From CALBZH01 sp964538515 (GTDB lineage: Bacteria > Desulfobacterota > Syntrophobacteria > Syntrophobacterales > Syntrophobacteraceae): a stretch of DNA of 30,551 nucleotides. Below, in pieces: positions 16,462-23,518 of the stretch. The first letter of the stretch is position 1. Every line of letters begins with the position of its first letter. The position numbers were made by a program, and so were the translations under genes. The notes under the pieces were generated by a model. That model did not search any database, was not told the DNA's origin, and saw only the letters and a program-made list of their open reading frames with translations. Where the stretch lies: contig CAZIEW010000072.1 in NCBI GenBank assembly GCA_964538515.1, positions 1-30,551 of the forward strand, written 5' to 3'.

Positions 16462-19400
16462 ATGCAGGCAAAAACTCGATTTCTGACCAGTATTGTCGCG
16501 TCTCTGGTGGTTTCGGCGGTGATCGTCTCCATCGCGTTCTCCATTCTGCGCCGCATGGATGACGAGCTCAGTCGCAGCCGCGTGTACGATGAAGCCGTCA
16601 ACAAGACCTTTGCGCTGAATCTGTTGGCATCGCGGTTCCGAGTGAGTCAGGATCCCAGTGCTATCCGACAGATCATGCAGGTGCGACAGTCACTGGATGC
16701 CCTCTTGGGCTCGGTTGCCGCTGCGGAAGCCCCTGAAGAGCTTCTGGTTCGTCAGCTGAGAACCGGGATTCAGGAGCTCAATTACCTGTTCAACCATTTG
16801 ATCGATCCCTTGCCCCATGGCGAAGACGGCGACCTCGAGGAGGAGCGAAGACATATCCTGGTATCGCAAGTGTCCATGAAGACGCAGTTCATCTTTGAAG
16901 ACATCCACCACCTCATCGAATTGAGTGATTCCCGCATCCAAGCGGCTCAGCATGGGACCATTCTGGCTGTCCTCGCGCTCATTGTTGCGCTGACCTTGAC
17001 AAACGCCGCCATTTCCTATTTTTCCGGCCGGAGCATCGTGCGGGCGGAGGAAGCGGTCAGAGAGCAGCGTGAGTGGCTGCAGGTCACCTTGGCGAGCATT
17101 GGGGACGCCGTCATCGCGACCGACAAGGCCGGCAGGGTGAGCTTCATCAATCCCATCGCCGCGGTTCTGACCGGTTGGGCGGAACAGGAAGCCCAGGGAA
17201 AAGCGATCGAGGATGTCTTTCGAATCATTAATGAGGAGAGTCGTCAGCCAGCCGAGGATATCGTCCGGCGCGTCCTGAGAGAAGGGCAGATCGTCAATCT
17301 GGCGAATCACACGTCCCTCGTCACCCGTGATGGTCGCGAAATCCCCATTGAGGACAGCGCAGCACCCATCAGGAGCCAAACCGGTGAGGTATCCGGAGTT
17401 GTGCTCGTCTTCCATGATGTCACGGAGAAGCGAAGTGCCCAAGCCGCCCTCAAGGACAGTGAGGAGCAATTCCGTACCATGTTTGAGCTGGCTGCGCTGG
17501 GGATGGCGCAGGCCGAGCCGGCCACGGGGCGCTTCTTGCGCGTCAACCAGAAATTTTGCCAGATCACGGGTTATTCGACCGACGAGCTGGTGGGCGTCCG
17601 GTTTTCAGACATTACCCATCCTGCGGATGTCGATCGCGAGTGGCGGGCGTTTCAGGCCGCCGTACGGGGGGAAACACCCAGCTATCAGAGCGAGAAGCGT
17701 TGCGTGCGCAAGGATGGCACGGAAATCTGGGTGAGGGTGAGCGCGGCCATGATCCGTGACGACGAGGCAATTCCCGTTCGAGCGGTCGCTGCCATCGAAG
17801 ACATCACCGAGCGCAAACGGATCGAGCAGGCCCTCCGTGAGAGCCAGGAAGACCTGAATCGGGCTCAGGCTGTGGCGCATGTCGGGAGCTGGCGCCTGAA
17901 CGTTCGTCGCAATGAGCTCGTCTGGTCCGATGAAAACCACCGCATCTTCGGGATACCCAAGGAGACGGCGTTGACCTATGAGACGTTTCTCGACCGGGTC
18001 CATCCCGACGACCGAGCCTATGTGCACGAAAAATGGACGGGGGCACTCAGGGGGGAGCCGTACGACGTGGAGCACCGGCTCCTGTTGGACGACACAGTGA
18101 AGTGGGTGCGTGAAAGAGCCGAGCTGGAATGCGACGAGAAAGGCGAGCTCCTCGGCGGGTTCGGGACCACTCAGGACATCACGGAGCGAAAGCAGGCGTC
18201 ACTGGCCGTCCTTGAGAGCGAGTCTCGATTCAGGCTGCTCTCGACGACTGCTGCGCGTCTTCTGGCGGCACAGGATCCACTGAGCGCCGTTCATGAGCTC
18301 TCTCATCAAGTGATGGCTCATTTGGACTGCCAGGCCTTTTTCAACTTCGTTGCGGTCGACGGCGTCGACAGGCTTCACCTCAACGCCTACGCCGGGATTC
18401 CCGACGATGAGGCCCGGAAGATCGAGTGGCTCGAGTACGGAGCAGCGGTCTGCGGGTGCGTCGCCCGGAACGGGGTCCGTATCATTGCCGAGGAAATAGG
18501 CTCCGTAGCCGACCCTCGAACGGACTTGGTCAAGTCTTACGGTATCCGAGCCTATGCCTGTCATCCCCTGATAGCCGGCGGCAAAGTCATCGGAACCCTT
18601 TCGTTCGGAGCGAAAACGCGAGATCGCTTCTCCTCCCAGGACCTTGACCTCATGAAGACCGTGGCGGATCAGGTTGCCATTGCCATGGAGCGCATCAGGC
18701 TGATCGGCGAGCTCCAGAAGGCGCGCGATCAGCTGGAAGTGCGAGTCGCGGACCGGACCCGGCAGCTTGCGTTGGCAATCCAATCCCTCGAAGCCGAGAT
18801 TGATCAGCGGGAGGAGGCGGAAAAGGTCCTCAGCGAGAAGAATGAGCTCTTGGAGAGCATCTTGTCCTCGGTGCACTTCCTGGTCGCCTTCCTGGACCGA
18901 GACTTCAATTATGTACGGGTCAATGAGGCTTACGCGCGAGCCAACAAGCGCAGCTCAGCGTCTTACACCGGAAAGAATCACTTTGACCTGAGCTCGGACC
19001 GTGAGGACCAGGCCATTTTTCAACGGGTCCTGGAAACGGGTGCTCCGTTTTTCGCCACAGAAAAGCCTTTCGAGCATCCCGACCATCCCGAGTGGGGCAC
19101 AAGTTATTGGGATTGGAGTCTGCAGCCGGTGAGGGGCGATTCGGGTGAAATGGTGGGCCTCGTGCTGACCCGTGTCGATGTGACGGAGCGAAGGCGTGCC
19201 CAGGAGGCGCTTCGTCAAAGTGAGCAGCTCCTTCGGACGGTCTTGGAGACCATGCCCGTGGGGGTTTGGATCACCGATCGAGCCGGCACGATCTCCATGG
19301 CGAATCCCGCCGCCCTGAAGATCTGGGGAGGGGCGCGCTACGTTGGGGTGGAGCGCTTCGGAGAGTACAAAGGATGGTGGGCTGATACGGGGAAGCTTAT

Positions 19401-20772
19401 CGAGCCGGAGGAATGGGCCCTCGCCCGTGCGATCAACCGGGGAGAGGTTTCCACCAATGAGATCATCGACATCCAGTGCTTCGACGGAACGGGGAAAACC
19501 ATTCTGAGCTCTGCCTTTCCGATCTTCGACGAGCACGGCCAGATCGTCCGGGCGATTGTCGTCAACCAGGACATCACCGGGCTCAGGCAAGTCGAAAAGG
19601 ATCTTAGGAAATCCGAAGAACGGCTTCAGCAAAGCATTGAATTGCTACAGAAGATTGTGGATGGTATCACCGATCCCCTGATCATGCTCGATCGAGATGG
19701 ACTCGTAACCATGATCAACAAAGCCGCCATGGACTACTACGGTAGCCGTGAAATCGAGGATGTGCTTGGAATGCCGTGCTTTGAAGGATTGGGGGGGCGG
19801 GAGAGCATTTGTCCCGCATGTGACTATCCCTTTGTGTCGGTCGTCAGCGAGCCCTTAACGTTTGAGCGGGCGGGTCTTCACGATCAGAAGCGAGTGGAAA
19901 GCGTCACGGTCTATCCGGTCCTCAATGTGTCCGGTGAGCGCGATGCCATCATCGTCAAGACGAGCGACGTGACCCTCACCAAGCTGCTAGATCGCCAGCT
20001 CCTCCATAATCAGAAGCTCGCCTCCCTGGGACTCATGACCTCGGGCATCGCCCATGAAATCAATAACCCCAACAGCTTCATTTACTTCAATATTCCGATT
20101 CTGAGGCAGTATCTGGAGGCGCTCACTCCGATTCTTGACGGGTATGCGGAGCTGCATCCGGATTTTGAAGTGCTTCACATGTCCTACGCCGAATTGAAGG
20201 AAGACATCTTCAGACTGCTGGAAAACATGGAGCATGGGTCGCATCGCATCAATCGGATCGTCGGGGCGCTTAAAGGGTTCGTTCGAAAACGGGAGACCGA
20301 TGGACTGCAACAGGTCGATCTGAAGCAGGTGATCGACAAGGTGATCGCCCTCTGTCACGCGGAGATCAAGCGCAAGGTGAAATCGTTTGAGGTCGTGATC
20401 GCACCGGATGTCCCGATCATTCGGTCCGACCCGGAAGCCCTCGAGCAGGTCCTGCTGAACCTGATCATCAATGCCGTTCACGCATGCGACAAAGAGGATT
20501 CCATGGTCAGCTTGCACGTCGATTTGGGCTACTCGCCCGAGAGCCAGATTCGGATCGAAGTCTCCGACAATGGCACCGGGATCGAAGAAGAGCATCGGGA
20601 GATGATCTTCGACCCCTTCTTCACGACGAAGCTGTCCTCGATGGGGACTGGACTGGGGCTTTACATCTGCCACCACCATGTGGAATCCTTGGGCGGGGTG
20701 ATCGAGGTGGACAGTGGCGTCGGTCAAGGCTCCACCTTTCGTGTATTGCTTCCACGGACGGACACGGAATAG
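16462..20772 (+). CDS. Giant multi-PAS/GAF membrane histidine kinase
   Basis: The protein has 1436 residues. Two membrane segments (about 9-29 and 165-187) bracket a helical periplasmic region of about 135 residues. In the cytoplasm follow PAS regions at about 205-325, 330-455 and 465-590, each closed by a DVTEK/DITERK-type PAC end, a GAF domain (about 600-755), a coiled coil, and three more PAS regions (about 820-935, 940-1065, 1080-1180). The last holds a CPAC motif (ESICPACDYPF). The kinase core has H1198 in SGIAHEINNPNSF, an N-box NLIINAVHAC, DNGTGI, FDPFFTTK and GTGLGL. It lacks a receiver domain. It is preceded 6 bases earlier by a binding lipoprotein and followed 69 bases later by an NtrC-type regulator, so it probably integrates an outside ligand with several inner signals. 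Domain limits are approximate. Confidence 0.93.
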   Translation: MQAKTRFLTSIVASLVVSAVIVSIAFSILRRMDDELSRSRVYDEAVNKTFALNLLASRFRVSQDPSAIRQIMQVRQSLDALLGSVAAAEAPEELLVRQLRTGIQELNYLFNHLIDPLPHGEDGDLEEERRHILVSQVSMKTQFIFEDIHHLIELSDSRIQAAQHGTILAVLALIVALTLTNAAISYFSGRSIVRAEEAVREQREWLQVTLASIGDAVIATDKAGRVSFINPIAAVLTGWAEQEAQGKAIEDVFRIINEESRQPAEDIVRRVLREGQIVNLANHTSLVTRDGREIPIEDSAAPIRSQTGEVSGVVLVFHDVTEKRSAQAALKDSEEQFRTMFELAALGMAQAEPATGRFLRVNQKFCQITGYSTDELVGVRFSDITHPADVDREWRAFQAAVRGETPSYQSEKRCVRKDGTEIWVRVSAAMIRDDEAIPVRAVAAIEDITERKRIEQALRESQEDLNRAQAVAHVGSWRLNVRRNELVWSDENHRIFGIPKETALTYETFLDRVHPDDRAYVHEKWTGALRGEPYDVEHRLLLDDTVKWVRERAELECDEKGELLGGFGTTQDITERKQASLAVLESESRFRLLSTTAARLLAAQDPLSAVHELSHQVMAHLDCQAFFNFVAVDGVDRLHLNAYAGIPDDEARKIEWLEYGAAVCGCVARNGVRIIAEEIGSVADPRTDLVKSYGIRAYACHPLIAGGKVIGTLSFGAKTRDRFSSQDLDLMKTVADQVAIAMERIRLIGELQKARDQLEVRVADRTRQLALAIQSLEAEIDQREEAEKVLSEKNELLESILSSVHFLVAFLDRDFNYVRVNEAYARANKRSSASYTGKNHFDLSSDREDQAIFQRVLETGAPFFATEKPFEHPDHPEWGTSYWDWSLQPVRGDSGEMVGLVLTRVDVTERRRAQEALRQSEQLLRTVLETMPVGVWITDRAGTISMANPAALKIWGGARYVGVERFGEYKGWWADTGKLIEPEEWALARAINRGEVSTNEIIDIQCFDGTGKTILSSAFPIFDEHGQIVRAIVVNQDITGLRQVEKDLRKSEERLQQSIELLQKIVDGITDPLIMLDRDGLVTMINKAAMDYYGSREIEDVLGMPCFEGLGGRESICPACDYPFVSVVSEPLTFERAGLHDQKRVESVTVYPVLNVSGERDAIIVKTSDVTLTKLLDRQLLHNQKLASLGLMTSGIAHEINNPNSFIYFNIPILRQYLEALTPILDGYAELHPDFEVLHMSYAELKEDIFRLLENMEHGSHRINRIVGALKGFVRKRETDGLQQVDLKQVIDKVIALCHAEIKRKVKSFEVVIAPDVPIIRSDPEALEQVLLNLIINAVHACDKEDSMVSLHVDLGYSPESQIRIEVSDNGTGIEEEHREMIFDPFFTTKLSSMGTGLGLYICHHHVESLGGVIEVDSGVGQGSTFRVLLPRTDTE

Positions 20773-20841
20773 GGCGAAGCCCAGAGTCCATTCGAATTGT
20801 GGTTGTTGCTGATCGTTTCATTCACTCCCGAAGGAGCCTGC

Positions 20842-22212
20842 ATGAGCATCCGTATTCTCGTGGTCGATGACGAAAAGGACTTTCTGGAGAGCGTGAAGAG
20901 GGGGCTCGTCATTTCGGGGTACAAGAACTTGAGCCTGGCCTCCGACCCGCTGGATGCGCTCCGGCTGGTGGAGAATGGTGAGTTCTTCGATGTTGCTTTG
21001 CTCGACATCACCATGTCCGGCATGAACGGGTTGGAGCTTTTGGAACGGATCAAGAGCGTCAGTCCGAGCACGGAGTGCATCATGGTGACCGCCATCAACG
21101 AGGTGGGGGTTGCCGTGCAATGCATGCAGAAGGGGGCTTTGGACTACCTCGTGAAACCTGTTTTGCACGAAGAGCTCGTTTTGAGGATCAAGCGGGCTTT
21201 GGAAAGAAAGCATCTGATCGATATCCTCGAGCTGAAGCGCAGTCCGTCCCTGCCGGCGCTGAACCATCCCGAGGCCTTTCAGGACATCAGCACCGCATCG
21301 GTTTCGGTGCAACGGGCGTTGAAAGAGGCGGAGCTGCACGCGGTGAGCGATCTGCCGGTGCTGATCACCGGAGAAAGCGGGACGGGAAAGGAGCTGCTTG
21401 CACGGGCTATCCATCGGGCGAGCCGTAGGGCCAAGAATCCCTTTGTCGCCATCAACATGGCTTCCATGTCGGAAACCCTGTTCGAGGCGGAATTTTTCGG
21501 TCACACCAAAGGAGCGTTTACGGGAGCGGTGGGGGAGCGCTCCGGGTATTTCGAGAGCGCACACAGGGGCTCCCTCTTTCTCGACGAAATTGGCAATCTG
21601 CCGCTCAATCTTCAGGCCAAGCTGCTGAGGGTGCTGCAGGAAGGCGAAGTGATGAAGATCGGATCGAGCAAGCCGATGAAAATCGACGTCCGTTTCATCG
21701 CGGCAACCAATCAGGATCTGGAGCGCCTCATGGCTAAAGGCCAGTTCCGAAAGGACTTGTTTTACCGGCTTCGAGGCGCATGGCTGCAGTTGCCACCCCT
21801 CAGAGATCGGCTTGAGGATGTTCCGGTTCTCGTCAGTCGATTCATCAACGAGATCGAGCCGAGGCGCAGGCCAAAGGCGGTCGAGCGGGACGTCCTCACC
21901 TTTCTCGAGGGCTACAATTATCCTGGGAACATCCGAGAGCTGCGATCCATCATCGATGTGGCTGCCAACCTGGCGCAGGGGGGAACGATCTCCCTGTCGA
22001 CCCTGCCAGACTATCTGAAGCATGCGACCCTTAAGGGTGAATCGTCTATTCGATCGCGACCCGATGGGGCGATGTCTTTGGCCGATGTCGAGAAGTCCTG
22101 CATTCTCGCCGCCTATGAGAGCACCGGGCGGAACAAGGCCCAGACGGCCAAGCAGCTCCAAATCGGATTGAACACCCTGAGGAGAAAGCTGGAGTCCTAT
22201 GGGGTTGACTGA
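20842..22212 (+). CDS. NtrC-type sigma54-dependent response regulator
   Basis: This 456-residue protein has three parts. The receiver (1-120) has acidic residues D9/D10, phospho-acceptor D55, T83 and K105. The AAA+ domain has Walker A GESGTGKE (177-184), an intact GAFTGA (224-229) for contact with sigma54, Walker B SLFLDEI and an arginine-finger region. A Fis-type helix-turn-helix closes the protein (NKAQTAKQLQIGLNTLRRKL). The ATG at 20842 is used because AAGGAG lies 6 bases upstream; the frame extends 15 codons further without support. It should be phosphorylated by the kinase encoded just upstream and activate sigma54 promoters, one candidate of which is 200 bases downstream. Confidence 0.95.
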   Translation: MSIRILVVDDEKDFLESVKRGLVISGYKNLSLASDPLDALRLVENGEFFDVALLDITMSGMNGLELLERIKSVSPSTECIMVTAINEVGVAVQCMQKGALDYLVKPVLHEELVLRIKRALERKHLIDILELKRSPSLPALNHPEAFQDISTASVSVQRALKEAELHAVSDLPVLITGESGTGKELLARAIHRASRRAKNPFVAINMASMSETLFEAEFFGHTKGAFTGAVGERSGYFESAHRGSLFLDEIGNLPLNLQAKLLRVLQEGEVMKIGSSKPMKIDVRFIAATNQDLERLMAKGQFRKDLFYRLRGAWLQLPPLRDRLEDVPVLVSRFINEIEPRRRPKAVERDVLTFLEGYNYPGNIRELRSIIDVAANLAQGGTISLSTLPDYLKHATLKGESSIRSRPDGAMSLADVEKSCILAAYESTGRNKAQTAKQLQIGLNTLRRKLESYGVD

Positions 22213-22222
22213 GACTGAAGCT

Positions 22223-22315
22223 GCCAAAACTGAACGGTTCCAGAATGGTGTTGCTTCCTGATTTGCCACGGAATCCATCGCGCCGACGCGTAACGGCCCC
22301 GCCAAAATGGAACAG
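22223..22315 (+). promoter_or_regulatory. Candidate activator-binding repeats for the sigma54 regulator
   Basis: GCCAAAACTGAACGG (22223-22237) and GCCAAAATGGAACAG (22301-22315) are near-identical direct repeats 78 bases apart. A related CCAGAATGG word lies at 22240-22248. They sit about 110-200 bases upstream of the -24/-12 element at 22422, the usual range for enhancers bound by NtrC-type proteins, and follow directly the gene of such a protein. That they bind this regulator is inference. Confidence 0.35.
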
Positions 22316-22421
22316 CGGCGGCTGGCGTATGGCTGTTTTCCCCGGTTTTTCGTTTGTCCTCCCTCATGCCCATCCAGGCAACCTCAAGGATGATCCGGAT
22401 TTAGGGTGACACTTGGTCCTC

Positions 22422-22436
22422 TGGCATGGAAGATGC
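22422..22436 (+). promoter_or_regulatory. Candidate sigma54 (-24/-12) promoter
   Basis: TGGCATGGAAGATGC matches the sigma54 consensus TGGCACG-N4-TTGC at all but two positions and has the invariant GG and GC at the right spacing. Transcription would begin near 22448, run through the structured segment at 22458-22633 and into the receiver and cupin genes. The same bases also form a short GGCAT/ATGCC palindrome, so a chance match cannot be excluded. Confidence 0.45.
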
Positions 22437-22457
22437 CTAACCCGCTGTCAGGCTCTC

Positions 22458-22480
22458 GGGATACAGCACCAATGTATCCC
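22458..22480 (+). repeat. Perfect 8-bp palindrome GGGATACA-N7-TGTATCCC
   Basis: GGGATACA (22458-22465) and TGTATCCC (22473-22480) are exact reverse complements around seven bases. It begins about 10 bases past the predicted start point of the sigma54 promoter, so it is either an operator or the first hairpin of the leader RNA. Confidence 0.6.
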
Positions 22481-22496
22481 CCTGAATCACCCTCCC

Positions 22497-22633
22497 CCAG
22501 CCAACGGGACAGACAGCACCTTCGGGATGCCAGGCCCGAGGGACGGCTGTTCTGTCCCAACCCTGGCCCCCGGGTAGAGGGGTGGAAGCGCGTGGGCGTC
22601 CTAACGCCCGGTTGGGCTCCGGCGGTTGGCTGG
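22497..22633 (+). ncRNA. Candidate structured leader RNA (multi-branched)
   Basis: A closing stem CCAGCCAAC (22497-22505) with GTTGGCTGG (22625-22633), nine perfect pairs, encloses further stems. P2 is GGGACAGACAGC (22506-22517) with GCTGTTCTGTCCC (22546-22558), twelve pairs with one bulge. P3, inside P2, is CCTTCGGG (22519-22526) with CCCGAGGG (22535-22542). P4 is GGGCGT (22594-22599) with ACGCCC (22604-22609) around CCTA. P1 and P2 abut and could stack. The segment ends about 60 bases before the receiver start. It matches no riboswitch class that I recognise. It could also be a DNA-level repeat or a mobile remnant; the minus strand has an open frame here but with no recognisable protein motif. 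Confidence 0.45.
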
Positions 22634-22692
22634 ACAGGCGCAAGGCGAAAGCAGGGTCGCGACGCGGATGAATGCGATGGCAGGTGGAGCCC

Positions 22693-23064
22693 GTGAAGAT
22701 TCTTCTCATCGATCATGAGACATACCGAATCCAGAGCCTCTCGCGCGGTCTTAGAATCGTGGGGCACCAGGTTTTCGAGGCGAAGACGCTGCAACAGGCG
22801 TTGGCGTGTGTCCGACAGGAAACATTTCAGGCGGATCTCATTGTCACGGACTGCTCAACGCGAATACTTTGCACTCCCGAAATGATCCAAGCAGTCCAGG
22901 AGCGGCTTCCGAAGGTTTGCGTGGTTGCCACGAGAGACTTCAGACCAGAGCGTCGGGCATTGGACTCTCTCCCGTGGCCGGTCCACTACCTCGACAAACC
23001 GTTTACAGATGTCGAATTGCTCCGCCTGGTCGAAACGGCGGGTCCGGTGGCCAAGACGGCCTGA
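22693..23064 (+). CDS. Stand-alone receiver-domain protein
   Basis: The protein has 123 residues from the GTG at 22693 (AGGTGGAG just upstream); an ATG seven codons earlier lacks a ribosome site. The fold is a CheY-like receiver: opening strand KILLIDHE, with only one aspartate plus a glutamate in the acidic pocket, D53 in LIVTDCST as probable phospho-acceptor, T80, and K102 in LDKPF. There is no output domain. The segment after D53 (CSTRILC) is unusual in holding two cysteines near the active site. It lies downstream of the sigma54 candidate promoter and before a cupin gene, and may act as a phosphate sink or adaptor of the upstream kinase system. Function beyond that is not visible. Confidence 0.8.
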   Translation: MKILLIDHETYRIQSLSRGLRIVGHQVFEAKTLQQALACVRQETFQADLIVTDCSTRILCTPEMIQAVQERLPKVCVVATRDFRPERRALDSLPWPVHYLDKPFTDVELLRLVETAGPVAKTA

Positions 23065-23144
23065 GACCTCGGCTTCGGCCCCAGGTGGAGCCGGTTTGGC
23101 GTGCAGCAGCAAAGCAGCTCAAATCAGGACAAAGGGGGATGAGC

Positions 23145-23504
23145 ATGACACGAGCCAATCTTTGTTCGATGGACCTTCCCGAAGTGGGCGATTACGGGGT
23201 GAGTTATGTGTATGAATCGCCATGCCTGAAGATTCTTAAATTCAGGTTTGAGGCGGGTCAGAAGCTCTTCATGCACTCCGAGGAGATGCAGGGGAAGGTG
23301 AGCCTGTTCGTATTGGGGGGAAACGGCGAGTTCCACGGCGAGGGGCTTCAGCGGTATTCGGTCGAGCCCGGAGATATCGTGATCTCGGAGATCAGCGAGC
23401 AGAACAGCCTGCTGGCAACAAGCGAGCTGTGTCTCTTGGTTACGGTCACCGCCTCCCAGCCCGTGTCCTGTGAAATGGAGCCGGAAGAAAACCTCTTCTC
23501 GTAG
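23145..23504 (+). CDS. Small cupin-fold protein
   Basis: The protein has 119 residues. The pattern LKFRFEAGQKLFMHSEEMQGKV, then GNGEFHGEG, then YSVEPGDIVISEI is that of a small single-domain cupin, with a histidine in the first motif (MHSEE) but not the full metal-binding set, so binding of a small ligand is as likely as catalysis. The start at 23145 is preferred to the ATG at 23139 because the AAAGGGGG ribosome site then has proper spacing. The gene is 80 bases after the lone receiver, probably in the same transcript, and convergent with the large cyclase gene (14 bases between stops). The role is unknown; a signal-binding partner of the receiver is possible. Confidence 0.72.
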   Translation: MTRANLCSMDLPEVGDYGVSYVYESPCLKILKFRFEAGQKLFMHSEEMQGKVSLFVLGGNGEFHGEGLQRYSVEPGDIVISEISEQNSLLATSELCLLVTVTASQPVSCEMEPEENLFS

Positions 23505-23518
23505 CGCCGAGGGGACTT

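Noticed and set aside
20818..22305. Minus-strand 495-codon frame opposite the sigma54 regulator
   Set aside because: The plus frame is a complete NtrC-type protein; the antisense frame has no recognisable domain.
22435..22618. Integron attC-like ends (GCCTAAC and GTTGGGC)
   Set aside because: They fit the RYYYAAC/GTTRRRY words, but the 184-base distance is too long, no inner L-sites were found, and no integron integrase or cassette is present.
22384..22794. Minus-strand protein-coding frames across the structured segment
   Set aside because: They are proline-, arginine- and glycine-rich, match no known motif, and the bases are better explained by nested stems.
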